DNA of 64,000 nt from Loktanella sp. IMCC34160 (GCF_004145845.1 NZ_SELP01000001.1:682001-746000); one strand, 5' to 3'. Numbered from the stretch's first letter, positions 7,525 to 16,938 are shown. The notes: a model not told the origin generated them from the sequence alone. Program-made: numbers and translations.

Positions 7525-9933
7525 ATGTTCATGAAGCACGAAACCTATCCCGCCGAACTCCTGTCGCTGGTGGCGACCGCGAACGAGGCTGTCCGGCAAA
7601 TCCCGCCGCTGTTCCCGCTGGAGGCCAGCGTCGCGGTCAACCCCTTCCTCGGTCAAGTGCAGGAACCGCTGGCGGTGACGGCGGCGCGGCTTGCGCGGGT
7701 CGCGGGCGTGCCGGTGTTCCCCGACCGGGCCGTGCGCGCGGCACAGGTGGACGGCGGCCAGATCACCGACACCGACCTGACCGACGCCTTGGCCGCGCAA
7801 CCCGCCTTCGGACCCCTGACCCTGGCCGAGGTAACCGCTGCCCTGAAAGCCACCCCCGAGGCGCCCGTTGCGCTGCCCACGGTGGCCGATCTTGCGGCGG
7901 AGGTATCCGGGATCGACTGGCCCGGCCTGATCGACGACCGGATCGGCCATTGGGCCGCCAGCCATTTCGACCGGGGGCAGGCCCTGTGGCAGCCGGGCCG
8001 CGCCGGGGGCGTCTATGCCGCGTGGCGGGCCTACGCGATGCGCGACCTGACGCCGGAAATTCAGGGCCTGTCCGGCTTTGGGGCCTTCGTCGCCGCGACC
8101 CCGGCCTCGCCCTGGCGGGCAATGGGCCGCGCGGTCGAGGGGCTGGGGGTCACCCCCGCCGCGACACCCACCGCGCTGCACCGACTGCTGATGTCGCTGG
8201 GCGGTTGGGCGCAATACGCCCGCCACCTGCTGTGGCAGGCGGAACTGGCCGGGGACACGGACCCGACGACCAACGAACTGCTGACCATCCGGCTGGTCTT
8301 TGACGAGGCGCTGTTTCACCAGTATCGCGACCAGATTTCCGCCCGCTGGGCCAAAGTCATCGCGGCCCACGAACAGCCCGTCACCCCCAGCCGGGACCAG
8401 CAGATCGACGCCATCCTGCAAGAGGCAGCCGAACGTGCCGAACAACGGCGGTTGGCAGACACCCTTGCCGCCGCCACGCCGCGCGCCCAACCGGACCGTC
8501 CCGCACTTCAGGTCGCGTTTTGCATCGACGTCCGGTCCGAGGTCTTCCGCCGTGCGCTGGAGGCGCAGGATGCAGGCATCCAGACGCTGGGCTTTGCCGG
8601 GTTCTTCGGACTTGCCACGCTTCACCACGGGGCCGGCTCGGACGTGGGCGAAAGCCGTGGGCCGGTCCTGCTGACGCCGGGCGTGACCTCCTCCAGCGTC
8701 GAGCCGACGGCGACCGACCTTGACCGCCGCTACAAGGCGCGGGCGAAACGGGCTTGGGGGCGGTTCAAACTCGCCGCCGTGTCGTCTTTCGCCTTTGTCG
8801 AGGCGACCGGCCCGGTCTACGCGGGCAAGCTGTTGCGCGATACGCTGGCCCTTGGCGGCGCGGGGGCCAAACCGGACCCGATGCCGGAACTGGACCCAGG
8901 CGTCGACCTGCCCACGCGGGTGAAAACGGCGGCGACGATCCTGCGGGCGATGTCGCTGACCTCGGGCTTTGCGCCGGTGGTGCTGCTGGCCGGGCATGGG
9001 GCCAGCGTCACCAACAACCCGCATGAAAGCGCCCTGCATTGCGGCGCCTGTGGCGGGCACAAGGGCGATGTGAACGCGCGACTTCTGGCCGGGCTGTTGA
9101 ACGATGCGAACCTGCGCAAGGACCTTGCCGGGGAAGGGATCGAGATCCCCGCCGATACGGTCTTCATTGGCGCCCTGCACGATACGACGACCGACGCGGT
9201 CACCCTTTTCGATGGCGACCTGCCCAAGGCGGGCCAAAGGCCCGACCTTGCCCCCCTGCGGCGCTGGCTGGCGGCGGCGGGGCGTCAGGCGCGGACCGAA
9301 CGGGCCGCCCGCCTGCCGCGCGCCCGTGGCGAAGGCGACGTGTTGCGCCGGGCCGCTGACTGGTCGGAACTGCGGCCGGAATGGGGACTGGCGGGGTGCC
9401 GGGCCTTCATCGCGGCCCCGCGCGGGCGGACCGATGGCACGGGGCTGGACGGCCGGGCCTTCCTGCACAGCTACGACTGGCAACAGGACGACGGGTTCCG
9501 GGTGCTGGAACTGATCCTGACCGCGCCTGTTGTCGTGGCCAGCTGGATCAGCCTGCAATACTACGGATCGACCGTTGCGCCGCAGGCGTTCGGCGGCGGC
9601 AACAAGCTGTTGCACAACGTGGTCGGCGGGATCGGCGTGCTTGAGGGCAACGGCGGCGCGCCGCGCCCGGGCCTGCCGTGGCAATCGGTGCATGATGGCG
9701 AAGGGTTCCAGCACGACCCGCTGCGGCTGTCGGTGGTGGTCGAAGCCCCGCGCGAGGCCATCAGCGCGATCCTGACCCGCAATCCGCAGGTTCGGGCGCT
9801 GTTCGACAACGGCTGGTTGCATTTGCTGGCGATGGGGGACGACGGGCGGTTGGACTGGCGCTATGTCCCGGGCGGGTCCTGGGCACCCATGCGGGATCAG
9901 GCCGATGCCCGGCCCGCGATGGCGGCGGAATAA
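7525..9933 (+). CDS. dabA: DabA (DUF2309/UPF0753), beta-carbonic-anhydrase-like DAB subunit
   Basis: The 802-residue protein starts at ATG 7525 with GGAG at 7514. The zinc site seen in characterised DabA proteins is intact: Cys333 and Asp335 in [16 protein letters not shown], His491 in [20 protein letters not shown] and Cys506. The Cys-x-Asp pair and the 15-residue His-to-Cys spacing match Halothiobacillus DabA (C351/D353/H524/C539). DabA is a peripheral cytoplasmic subunit bound to DabB and shares its site chemistry with beta-carbonic anhydrases. Length is normal and the frame is unbroken, so the system is probably active. A terminator follows 4 bases after the stop. Confidence 0.93.
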   Translation: MFMKHETYPAELLSLVATANEAVRQIPPLFPLEASVAVNPFLGQVQEPLAVTAARLARVAGVPVFPDRAVRAAQVDGGQITDTDLTDALAAQPAFGPLTLAEVTAALKATPEAPVALPTVADLAAEVSGIDWPGLIDDRIGHWAASHFDRGQALWQPGRAGGVYAAWRAYAMRDLTPEIQGLSGFGAFVAATPASPWRAMGRAVEGLGVTPAATPTALHRLLMSLGGWAQYARHLLWQAELAGDTDPTTNELLTIRLVFDEALFHQYRDQISARWAKVIAAHEQPVTPSRDQQIDAILQEAAERAEQRRLADTLAAATPRAQPDRPALQVAFCIDVRSEVFRRALEAQDAGIQTLGFAGFFGLATLHHGAGSDVGESRGPVLLTPGVTSSSVEPTATDLDRRYKARAKRAWGRFKLAAVSSFAFVEATGPVYAGKLLRDTLALGGAGAKPDPMPELDPGVDLPTRVKTAATILRAMSLTSGFAPVVLLAGHGASVTNNPHESALHCGACGGHKGDVNARLLAGLLNDANLRKDLAGEGIEIPADTVFIGALHDTTTDAVTLFDGDLPKAGQRPDLAPLRRWLAAAGRQARTERAARLPRARGEGDVLRRAADWSELRPEWGLAGCRAFIAAPRGRTDGTGLDGRAFLHSYDWQQDDGFRVLELILTAPVVVASWISLQYYGSTVAPQAFGGGNKLLHNVVGGIGVLEGNGGAPRPGLPWQSVHDGEGFQHDPLRLSVVVEAPREAISAILTRNPQVRALFDNGWLHLLAMGDDGRLDWRYVPGGSWAPMRDQADARPAMAAE

Positions 9934-9937
9934 ACGA

Positions 9938-9964
9938 AAAAGGGCCGGTCAAACCGGCCCTTTT
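9938..9964. terminator. Bidirectional intrinsic terminator between dabA and yqeY
   Basis: Arms AAAAGGGCCGGT (9938-9949) and ACCGGCCCTTTT (9953-9964) pair perfectly around a CAA loop. The A-run and T-run on either side make it work in both directions, ending dabA from the left and yqeY from the right. Confidence 0.9.
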
Positions 9965-9981
9965 CACATCTGCAAGACCTG

Positions 9982-10440
9982 TCAGCCCAGCTGATCCTTG
10001 ACCAGCGGCCCGACCTTGCCGAAATCCATCTGCCCGGTATAGCGGGCCTTCAAGGCGCCCATGACCTTGCCCATGTCGCGGATGCTGGTGGCGCCAACCT
10101 CGGCGATTGCATTGGTGACGGCCTTGGTCACCTCGTCCTCGGACAGCTGCCGGGGCAGGAATTCCTCGATCACTCGGACTTCGGACAGTTCCTTTTCCGC
10201 CAGTTCCAGCCGGCCGCCCTCTTCATAGGCGCGGGCCGATTCATGGCGTTGCTTGACCATCTTGCCAAGGATGCCAAGGATCATGTCGTCGCCGACCTCG
10301 CCCTCGTCGCCGTCGCCACGGGCGGCAATCTCGCGGTCCTTGATCGCGGCGTTGATCAGCCGCAGGGTCGAAAGCCGTTCGGTGTCCTTGGCCTTCATCG
10401 CCTCTTTCAGGGCGTCGCTGACCCGCTGTCGCATTTCCAT
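9982..10440 (-). CDS. GatB/YqeY domain protein
   Basis: From ATG 10440 the protein has 152 residues, the usual family length. It carries the YqeY helical region (RQRVSDALKEAMKAKDTERLSTLRLINAAIKDREIAARG) and the C-terminal region with IEEFLPRQLSEDEV and MGKVMGALKARYTGQMD. The fold resembles the tRNA-binding tail of GatB, but the role of free-standing YqeY is not firmly known. It diverges from carA, and the two promoters share a TTTGCGCAAA palindrome. In-frame ATGs at 10464 and 10434 are alternative starts. Confidence 0.85.
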   Translation of the reverse strand: MEMRQRVSDALKEAMKAKDTERLSTLRLINAAIKDREIAARGDGDEGEVGDDMILGILGKMVKQRHESARAYEEGGRLELAEKELSEVRVIEEFLPRQLSEDEVTKAVTNAIAEVGATSIRDMGKVMGALKARYTGQMDFGKVGPLVKDQLG

Positions 10441-10465
10441 CGTTTCGGTTCCCGATTGTCCCATC

Positions 10466-10479
10466 CGTTTGCGCAAACG
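10466..10479. promoter_or_regulatory. Palindrome CGTTTGCGCAAACG upstream of yqeY
   Basis: This 14-base sequence is a perfect palindrome 26 bases upstream of the yqeY ATG. Its core TTTGCGCAAA recurs at 10615-10624 in front of carA, so the divergent genes may answer to one regulator. I do not know which protein binds it. Confidence 0.4.
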
Positions 10480-10613
10480 CAGGCCGTTCCTTTATCCTGA
10501 CGGGGCAGGGGTTACAACCTTTCGAAGCGACAGGCAGTCGCAACGGCACGACCTTGCCGCAAAGGGGCTTTGGCCCCTTGACCCCCCCGCCGCCAGACCT
10601 TAGGACCGCAACA

Positions 10614-10625
10614 ATTTGCGCAAAT
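10614..10625. promoter_or_regulatory. Palindrome ATTTGCGCAAAT upstream of carA
   Basis: A perfect 12-base palindrome lies 13 bases before the carA start codon, close to the ribosome-binding site GGGAG (10626-10630). It shares the core TTTGCGCAAA with the site at 10466-10479. Binding here could block carA transcription or translation. Confidence 0.4.
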
Positions 10626-10637
10626 GGGAGTCGTGTG

Positions 10638-11798
10638 ATGCCGGATCGGAACCAGAAGAAACCGACTGCCTGCCTCGCCCTTGCCGATGGCACCGTGTTC
10701 TTCGGCAAAGGATTTGGTGCAACCGGGCAGGCCGAGGCGGAATTGTGCTTTAACACCGCCATGACCGGGTATCAGGAAATCATGACCGACCCGTCCTATG
10801 CCGGGCAGATCGTGACCTTTACCTTCCCGCACATCGGCAACGTCGGCGTGAACGTCGAAGACGATGAAACCGCTGAACCGGTCGCGTCCGGCATGGTGGT
10901 GAAATGGGACCCGACCGAGCCGTCGAACTGGCGCGCGACCGAAAACCTGACCGCATGGCTGACCGCCAAGGGCCGGATCGGCATCGGCGGCATCGACACC
11001 CGCCGCCTGACCCGCGCGATCCGCCAGCAGGGCGCGCCGCATGTGGCGCTGGCCCATGATCCCGAAGGCAACTTCGACGTCGAGGCACTGGTCGCCGCCG
11101 CCCGCGGGTTCAAGGGGCTGGTCGGGCTGGATCTGGCCAAGGACGTGACATGTGCCCAGTCCTACCACTGGAACGAAATGCGCTGGGCCTGGCCCGAGGG
11201 CTACCTGCCGCAAGAAGCCCCACGTCACAAGGTCGTCGCGCTGGACTATGGCGCAAAGCGTAACATCCTGCGCTGCCTTGCCAGTGCCGGCTGCGATGTG
11301 ACCGTCCTGCCCGCGACCGCCACGGCGGACGAGGTGCTGGCCCACAACCCCGATGGCGTCTTCCTGTCCAACGGCCCCGGCGACCCTGCGGCGACCGGTA
11401 CCTATGCCGTGCCGATGATTCAGGAAATCCTGAACAAGACCGACCTGCCGGTCTTCGGGATCTGCCTTGGGCACCAGATGCTGGCGCTGGCGCTGGGCGC
11501 CAAGACCATCAAGATGAACCACGGCCACCACGGGGCGAACCACCCGGTGAAGGACCACGAAACCGGCAAGGTCGAGATCACCTCGATGAACCACGGCTTC
11601 GCGGTGGACAGCCAGACCCTGCCCGACGGCGTGCGCGAAACCCATACCTCGTTGTTCGACGGGTCGAACTGCGGGATCCGCATGACCGACCGGCCGGTAT
11701 TCAGCGTGCAGCACCACCCCGAAGCCAGCCCCGGCCCGCAGGACAGCTTCTACCTGTTCGAACGGTTCGCCGATGCGATGGAGGCCCGAAAGGGCTGA
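10638..11798 (+). CDS. carA: Carbamoyl-phosphate synthase small chain
   Basis: The 386-residue protein starts at ATG 10638 after GGGAG. The N-terminal CPSase domain has LADGTVFFGKGFGA, FNTAMTGYQEIMTDPSY and the GIGGIDTRRLTRAIR segment. The class I glutamine amidotransferase domain begins near residue 200. It has FLSNGPGDP, the nucleophile Cys in GICLGHQMLALALGA and the His/Glu pair in HHPEASPG. It hydrolyses glutamine and channels ammonia to CarB for carbamoyl phosphate used in arginine and pyrimidine synthesis. carB is not adjacent, which is usual in alphaproteobacteria. Confidence 0.96.
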   Translation: MPDRNQKKPTACLALADGTVFFGKGFGATGQAEAELCFNTAMTGYQEIMTDPSYAGQIVTFTFPHIGNVGVNVEDDETAEPVASGMVVKWDPTEPSNWRATENLTAWLTAKGRIGIGGIDTRRLTRAIRQQGAPHVALAHDPEGNFDVEALVAAARGFKGLVGLDLAKDVTCAQSYHWNEMRWAWPEGYLPQEAPRHKVVALDYGAKRNILRCLASAGCDVTVLPATATADEVLAHNPDGVFLSNGPGDPAATGTYAVPMIQEILNKTDLPVFGICLGHQMLALALGAKTIKMNHGHHGANHPVKDHETGKVEITSMNHGFAVDSQTLPDGVRETHTSLFDGSNCGIRMTDRPVFSVQHHPEASPGPQDSFYLFERFADAMEARKG

Positions 11799-11830
11799 CA
11801 AAAGGGGGCCGAACAGGGTAGGATGGGCGC

Positions 11831-12139
11831 ATGGATCATCCGTTGATTGACCTGATCACCGCCCGCATCCGCGCGGCCGAGGCCGAGGGGCAGTTCGACA
11901 ACCTGCCCGGCGCGGGAAAACCGCTGCCGCCCTGCGATGACCCGGAAAACGCGCTGATCAACCGGCTGATGAAGGAAAACGGCGCGACGCCGGAATTCGT
12001 CAGCCTGTCGCGGGAACTTCAGCGCCTGCGCGAGGAATTGCGCGATACCGGCGACCGAACCCGCCGCCAGGACATCATGAAAGAGATGTCGATGATGGAA
12101 GCGAAAATCGCAATCGCACGTCAGGCCTGGCGGAAATAA
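11831..12139 (+). CDS. DUF1992 protein
   Basis: The 102-residue protein has the DUF1992 signature: IRAAEAEGQFDNLPGAGKPL near residues 13-32, then a proline-rich turn and a helical tail with LQRLREELRD. The domain is also found in the eukaryotic DNAJC28 protein, and its bacterial role is unknown. It follows carA after 32 bases on the same strand and may share its transcript. The gene ends 2 bases before a stem-loop and converges on pirin. Confidence 0.85.
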   Translation: MDHPLIDLITARIRAAEAEGQFDNLPGAGKPLPPCDDPENALINRLMKENGATPEFVSLSRELQRLREELRDTGDRTRRQDIMKEMSMMEAKIAIARQAWRK

Positions 12140-12140
12140 G

Positions 12141-12169
12141 CACGGCCCGCCGCAAGGCAGCAGGCCGTG
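12141..12169. terminator. Stem-loop between convergent DUF1992 and pirin genes
   Basis: CACGGCC (12141-12147) pairs with GGCCGTG (12163-12169). There is no T-run, so it is a weak or factor-assisted terminator, but its place between two converging stops supports the role. Confidence 0.5.
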
Positions 12170-12178
12170 ACAACCATA

Positions 12179-13090
12179 TCAATGCGCCGGTTTGATGAAG
12201 GTGCCGTTGCGCAGGTCGCGCATCGCCTGCCGCAGTTCGTCCTGCGTGTTCATCACGATCGGTCCGTGCCAGGCCACGGGTTCCTGGATCGGCGCGCCCG
12301 AGATCAGCAGGAACCGGATGCCCTCTGGCCCGGCCTGCACTGTCACCTCCTCGCCCGTGCCGAAGCGGACCAGCGTGCGGTTGCCCGACAGGTCGCGGAT
12401 GTTGACCTCTTCGCCCATGACCTCTTTTTCCAGCAGGACGCCGAAGGGGTCCGACGCATCAGCGAACTTGCCCGATCCGTTGAAGATATAGGCGAAGGCC
12501 CGGCGGTAGGTGTCGATCTTGAACGTCTTCTTCACCCCGGCAGGGACAAAGATATCAAGGTATTGCGGGTCGGCGGCGATCCCGTCGACCGGGCCGGACT
12601 GGCCCCAGAAACTGCCGACAATCACCTTCACCCGCGTGCCGTCATCGTCGATGATTTCGGGAATGTCCTTGCCCTTCACGTCCTGATAGCGCGGCGCGGT
12701 CATCTTCAGCGACGAGGGCAGGTTCGCCCAAAGCTGGAACCCGTGCATCTGGCCCGCGATGTTCCCCTTGGGCATCTCCTGATGCAGGATGCCCGACCCG
12801 GCGGTCATCCATTGCACATCGCCCGCGCTCAGCGTGCCCTCGTTGCCAAGGCTGTCGCCATGTTCGACGGTGCCCTGCAGGACATAGGTGATCGTTTCGA
12901 TCCCCCGGTGCGGGTGCCACGGGAAGCCGCGCAGGAAATCCTCGGGCCGGTCATTGCGGAAATCATCGAACAGCAGGAAGGGGTCCAGCTCGGTCGGGTC
13001 CTGAAACCCGAAGGCGCGGTGCAGCTTCACGCCTGCGCCCTCCATCGTGGGCATGGCCTTGCGCAGTTCGACTGTGGGACGAATGGACAT
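12179..13090 (-). CDS. Pirin family protein
   Basis: The 303-residue protein starts at ATG 13090, preceded by GGAGA. The N-terminal cupin has FLLFDDFRND, the HPHRGIET metal-site motif (two His ligands), then VEHGDSLGN and MTAGSGILHQEMP. The C-terminal pirin cupin follows (VMGEEVNIRDLSGNRTLVRFG). Bacterial pirins bind iron, and some act as quercetin dioxygenases or redox sensors that modulate pyruvate dehydrogenase. None of these roles can be picked here. The gene stands alone and is leftward. Confidence 0.9.
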   Translation of the reverse strand: MSIRPTVELRKAMPTMEGAGVKLHRAFGFQDPTELDPFLLFDDFRNDRPEDFLRGFPWHPHRGIETITYVLQGTVEHGDSLGNEGTLSAGDVQWMTAGSGILHQEMPKGNIAGQMHGFQLWANLPSSLKMTAPRYQDVKGKDIPEIIDDDGTRVKVIVGSFWGQSGPVDGIAADPQYLDIFVPAGVKKTFKIDTYRRAFAYIFNGSGKFADASDPFGVLLEKEVMGEEVNIRDLSGNRTLVRFGTGEEVTVQAGPEGIRFLLISGAPIQEPVAWHGPIVMNTQDELRQAMRDLRNGTFIKPAH

Positions 13091-13258
13091 GGTGTGTCTC
13101 CTTTCATGACCCAAGGTAGGGCGCGGCGGCCGGGTCGGCAATCTGGCGGGCTGTGTGCAGGCGCATGGTGCCCCTGCGCAAATGATAGAAGCACTGGCAA
13201 TGGTCCCGAAGCGCGGGTAGGGGTGGGGCGACATTTCCGCCAACAAAGGTGCCCGCCC

Positions 13259-13741
13259 ATGTTCCATCCCGACGACAGCGGAGTCTACGCCCGCACCGCC
13301 GCATCTCCCGGCCGGCGATGGCTGGGGGTGGGGATGCAATACCTGCTGGGGCTGCTCGTGCTGTATGTTCTTCTGATGCAGCCGCCCGCGCCGGTCTGGG
13401 CCGTGCTGATGGCGGCGGTCGGGATCGGGGCGCTTGTGCTTGGGGAACGGATGCGGCGGGCCACCACCCGCGCGCTGGAACTGCGGGCCGAGACGCTTTG
13501 CGACGATACCGGACAGGTCATCGCCCGCATCGAGGATGTCGTGGCGGTCGAACGGGGGGTCTTCGCCTTCAAGCCGTCCAACGGTTTCGTGCTGGTGATG
13601 AAGGAAAAGGGAAGCCGCGCCTGGGCGCCCGGCCTGTGGTGGCGCGCCGGTCGGCGGGTCGGCATCGGCGGGGTGCTGCCGCAGGCCGAAACCAAGTTCA
13701 TGGCCGAGGTGATCGCGACCTGGATCGCGCAGCGCGGCTGA
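13259..13741 (+). CDS. Small membrane protein of unknown function
   Basis: The 160-residue protein starts at ATG 13259. Two hydrophobic helices run at about residues 22-41 (LGVGMQYLLGLLVLYVLLMQ) and 44-60 (VWAVLMAAVGIGALVLG). A cytoplasmic domain follows, reading RAETLCDDTGQVIARIEDVVAVERG and ending in WAPGLWWRAGRRVGIGGVLP, the layout of a PH-like membrane-anchored domain. The composition and codon pattern match the host. I do not recognise a named family. It is transcribed away from pirin and its stop is 6 bases from the converging Tad-like gene. Confidence 0.7.
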   Translation: MFHPDDSGVYARTAASPGRRWLGVGMQYLLGLLVLYVLLMQPPAPVWAVLMAAVGIGALVLGERMRRATTRALELRAETLCDDTGQVIARIEDVVAVERGVFAFKPSNGFVLVMKEKGSRAWAPGLWWRAGRRVGIGGVLPQAETKFMAEVIATWIAQRG

Positions 13742-13747
13742 TCCCGG

Positions 13748-14332
13748 TCAGCAGGTGGCGGTGGTATAGTCGCCGTCGTTCACGCTGTTCCAGCACAGCT
13801 GATCCGGGGTGAAACGCGGCCGCGTGAAGACCATGTTCTGGAATGTGAACGCATCAAGCCCGATGGAAAAGATCGGCTCGTAGGCGATCCAGTTTTCATA
13901 CAGGATCAGGATTTCATTGTCCGGCATGACCGGCAGGCGGTCGCGCATGGACAGAAGGGTTGCAGTGGTCAACGGGTTTGCGCCGCCTTGCTGCTGGGAC
14001 CAGACGACATTATAGGCGTCCGCCCCCTCATCATAGCGGATAACCGTAACCCGGATGCGGCTGTCGTGGTTGGAAGAGGTCAGCGCCTCTTGCAGCCGGT
14101 GCAGTGACGTCAGGTATTCGGGCGTCACATAGCCCGACTCGCGGCTGAGCGCGTCCGAGATGGTAAAGGCGGCCTTCAGGTTGTTCGACTGGGACCGGAA
14201 CGCATCGAAATAGACAAAGGTCGCCAGCACCGCCCAGAACAGTACCGGGAAGACAAGGATCGCCTCGACCGCGATCGAACCCTGATCGTCACGCCGGAAC
14301 CGGCGCAGGAAATTGTGAAGGGGGGCCAACAT
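13748..14332 (-). CDS. TadE-family minor pilin-like protein
   Basis: The 194-residue protein has the TadE head: a basic N-terminus, DDQGSIAVEAILVFPVLFWAV with the Gly18 prepilin-type junction and Glu23, then one transmembrane helix and an exported domain. TadE proteins are type IVb minor pilins processed by a prepilin peptidase and placed in the Tad/Flp pilus. It is the third gene of a leftward set after 14334-14870 and 14867-16630. A Cys pair (QLCWNS and the C-terminal TATC) could form a disulfide outside the membrane. Confidence 0.8.
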   Translation of the reverse strand: MLAPLHNFLRRFRRDDQGSIAVEAILVFPVLFWAVLATFVYFDAFRSQSNNLKAAFTISDALSRESGYVTPEYLTSLHRLQEALTSSNHDSRIRVTVIRYDEGADAYNVVWSQQQGGANPLTTATLLSMRDRLPVMPDNEILILYENWIAYEPIFSIGLDAFTFQNMVFTRPRFTPDQLCWNSVNDGDYTTATC

Positions 14333-14333
14333 C

Positions 14334-14870
14334 CTACAGGGGCTCCATCACGAAGGCGCTGAGCGAGACCAGCGCATATTGATCGCCCGACTGACGCGGG
14401 ATGTGATAGCCGATCCCGGTCGTCGGAAAGATCGGGCTGAACAGCGAACAGGCCCGCAGCACCATCAGCTGGTTTTGCTGGCCGCTTGAAAATGACCGCA
14501 CCGGGGCAAAGGGCTGATCCACATCGACGCAATCCGCGCGCGTGTTGAAATCGGCCCAGTCGCGCGGGTTCAGCACGATCATTTCCAGCTTCAGGCTTTC
14601 CATGCAGTTCGGGATGATCCCGGCCCCATTGCAGATCATCCGCTTGACCTGATCATGGGTGGGGGTGACTGCGGTGTTCAGGCGGATTTCCCGGATCGTC
14701 ATGTCCAGTGCCCGTTCCAGCATCGCGTGGCGCGTCATCATCAGCCCCAGTTCAAAGGCCGAAACGAACAGGATCATGAAGGCCGGGAAGACCAGCACGA
14801 ATTCGACCGAGGCGGTCCCGTCTTCGCCACGCCGGAAGACTCTGAACAGGTTGAAGATGCGGCGGATCAT
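14334..14870 (-). CDS. TadE-family minor pilin-like protein
   Basis: The 178-residue protein starts at ATG 14870, overlapping the TadG stop by 4 bases (ATGA). The head reads RRGEDGTASVEFVLVFPAFMILFVSAFELG, a textbook TadE class III signal with Gly before a Glu-containing hydrophobic helix. The exported part carries several Cys residues (MICNGAGIIPNCM, RADCVD, RACSLF). It is coupled to the TadG-like gene upstream and precedes another TadE-like gene by one base. Start sites further upstream would run through the TadG gene and are rejected. Confidence 0.82.
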   Translation of the reverse strand: MIRRIFNLFRVFRRGEDGTASVEFVLVFPAFMILFVSAFELGLMMTRHAMLERALDMTIREIRLNTAVTPTHDQVKRMICNGAGIIPNCMESLKLEMIVLNPRDWADFNTRADCVDVDQPFAPVRSFSSGQQNQLMVLRACSLFSPIFPTTGIGYHIPRQSGDQYALVSLSAFVMEPL

Positions 14871-16630
14871 TGGGTGAGCTTCAGCTGGCGGATGTCGGTC
14901 GCGATGGCCGAGAAGGCGTCGGCAATATTCGTGCCCGAGGCGATGAAGAAATGGTTGGGCGAACTGGCGCAATTCTCCAGCGTGGCTTGACCATGCGCCG
15001 GCGCCTCGAAGGCGACCGTGTAGATGACGATCCCCGACTGACGGGCGGCCGCGCAGATGTTGGCCAGCCGGCTGTCGGCGCTGGCGCCGCCGACAATCGC
15101 GGTCAGGGCGTAGTCGGTGGAAACGTAGGTATCATAGCTCAGCCAGCCATTCTGGTAGGGCTCGTAGAACAACTCGTTGTTCACCCGGCTGTAGACCCAG
15201 GTTGCAAAGATGTCCTGCCAGCTCAGATGCCGGACCTGACTGGAATAGTCTATTCCGTGGCCGGGCGTGGCCACCACCCGCGACTCGGAGCGGTAGTTCG
15301 GGTAGCCTTGGGGATAGTCGTAAACCGGCGGGCTGTAGGAATTGTAGTAGCCCTGCGCCAGCCAGTAGAACCGGTCGTCGTTTCGGCTCTTGGTGTTGGC
15401 GCCGGACACCTGAATCGAGAACCGGCTGCGCGGCACATCGCCAATCGGCTGAGTCGGGTAGTCCTTGTTGATCCAGACGATGGACAGGTCTTCCTTGAAG
15501 GTGTCGATCAGATCGTATTCGGTCGTGTTCTGCCCGTCCGTCATCAGGACCATGACCTTCATCACTTCGGCGCTGATGGGGTCCAGCGGCCGGTTCGACA
15601 CCTGCGTGCCGGAACCGACAACGGCCTGAACAACATTCTGCATTCCGGGATCGAGCATGGCCGCGCCCCATTTGGCGCCAAGGTCGATGGCGGTGTTGCC
15701 AAAGGGCTGCAACCCGTTGATCGCACCATGCAGGTCGGATTCGCTGGTTGAATGCACGACCATCTCGTTCTCGGTCCCGGGGAAGCACCACGGGCGGGTG
15801 ATCGGCGTGGCATAGTAATTCGTGCTGGCGCCGTAGTCGAAATGCGCCAGCCGCTCATAGGTCAGCGACTGATTGAAGCTAGCGGATGAAAACTCGCTAT
15901 CGGGGAAGATCAGGCAGCTGGAGTAGTCGTGGGTGTTGGTTACATTCAGTTGCGCGACCACATCAGCGCCCGGGTTCACGACCGCCGAATAGGCGATCAT
16001 CGACACGCTGACCAGCGCGCCGGTCGATGGGTCGTTATTGCTCAGAACCGTCGAGACGAATTCGCGGGCGGCGGGCTTGAGGTTTTCAAACCGGCTGTTG
16101 GACAGCATCGACGACGACACGTCGAGGATCAGCGAGACCTCGACCTCCTTCACCCGCTCTTCGGCGGTGCCCGCTGCGGGGGCCGACAGGACGGGCGTCA
16201 CCGGGGTATAGGGGTCCGCCTCGCCCGAGAACACGTTGAGAAGCCCCCCGAACAGCATCGGCGTGTCCACATGAGCGGTGGCCGAAACCGTGCGGAAGTT
16301 CAGCCCTTCGTCCACCATGATGTCGGCGGGGTCGATGGCATAGCCGAGGCCTGATTTTTCGAAATAGTCCACAACCACGTCGCGGGCGGGAAGCGTCTGG
16401 TCAAGGTCGGCCGCAGCAAGGACCGCGCGGTCCAGCGTGCCCTGAAGCCGCGTGCGGTTGGTCTCGAAGCGCATCAGGTCCACGGCAAGACCGGCCGCGG
16501 CCAGCATGAGTACGAAAATCACCATCGCAAAGATGATGATCCCGCCATCTTCGGACCTACGGAAAGCTCCTCCCCCTGGCAGCGACCTGATTACGGACCT
16601 GCCCGGGACACATGGGCGACGTACACACAT
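14867..16630 (-). CDS. TadG-like protein with von Willebrand A domain
   Basis: The 587-residue protein starts at ATG 16630 with AGGA upstream. An N-terminal Tad helix (RRSEDGGIIIFAMVIFVLMLAAAGLAVDLMRFE) anchors it. A vWA domain begins near residue 175 with the MIDAS motif DVSSSMLSNSRF and includes MKVMVLMTDGQNTTEYD. Near the C-terminus are ICAAARQSGIVIYTVAFEAP and IADAFSAIATDIRQLKLTQ. TadG proteins support Tad pilus assembly and adhesion at the envelope. It heads the leftward group and faces a second TadE/TadG pair across 16631-16938. Confidence 0.85.
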   Translation of the reverse strand: MCVRRPCVPGRSVIRSLPGGGAFRRSEDGGIIIFAMVIFVLMLAAAGLAVDLMRFETNRTRLQGTLDRAVLAAADLDQTLPARDVVVDYFEKSGLGYAIDPADIMVDEGLNFRTVSATAHVDTPMLFGGLLNVFSGEADPYTPVTPVLSAPAAGTAEERVKEVEVSLILDVSSSMLSNSRFENLKPAAREFVSTVLSNNDPSTGALVSVSMIAYSAVVNPGADVVAQLNVTNTHDYSSCLIFPDSEFSSASFNQSLTYERLAHFDYGASTNYYATPITRPWCFPGTENEMVVHSTSESDLHGAINGLQPFGNTAIDLGAKWGAAMLDPGMQNVVQAVVGSGTQVSNRPLDPISAEVMKVMVLMTDGQNTTEYDLIDTFKEDLSIVWINKDYPTQPIGDVPRSRFSIQVSGANTKSRNDDRFYWLAQGYYNSYSPPVYDYPQGYPNYRSESRVVATPGHGIDYSSQVRHLSWQDIFATWVYSRVNNELFYEPYQNGWLSYDTYVSTDYALTAIVGGASADSRLANICAAARQSGIVIYTVAFEAPAHGQATLENCASSPNHFFIASGTNIADAFSAIATDIRQLKLTQ

Positions 16631-16938
16631 TGTTAACCTATCCTCGATGACGGTCCGGACTGCAGGCAGACTCGGGCCTTTGGTAAGGTTTGTCGCAAAT
16701 CCTCATGGCAATAATTGGGCGGAGTCAGGCGAAACCTGGGCCGATTTTCGGGGCAACCGGAAACAGTCCGCCAGGTTTGCCCATCAGTTATGCCGGATTG
16801 ATGACAGTCGCCGGATATGCGGCAGGCAACCTAAGACTCGAAGTTCTTCCAAATTCGTTAAAAGGGTCCACCTTGGACACAGTGCCTTCCAAGTTTTGCC
16901 TCATTTCGCCTCCAGATTGACCGTCTAGTGAAAGAGTC
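16631..16938. promoter_or_regulatory. 308-base divergent promoter region between two Tad groups
   Basis: No gene is seen. The stretch must hold the promoters of both divergent Tad groups. It is richer in A+T than the flanks. A GTTAAC lies right by the TadG ribosome-binding site (16632-16637), but no full TTAA-N7-TTAA CtrA box is present. The short open frames in it show no family pattern. Confidence 0.5.

Noticed and set aside
7450-9822. Long open frame on the minus strand opposite dabA
   Set aside because: dabA has full motifs on the plus strand; the reverse frame is Arg/Gly/Gln-rich and unlike any family.
16632-16637. GTTAAC next to the TadG start as a CtrA half-site
   Set aside because: No second TTAA at the right distance.
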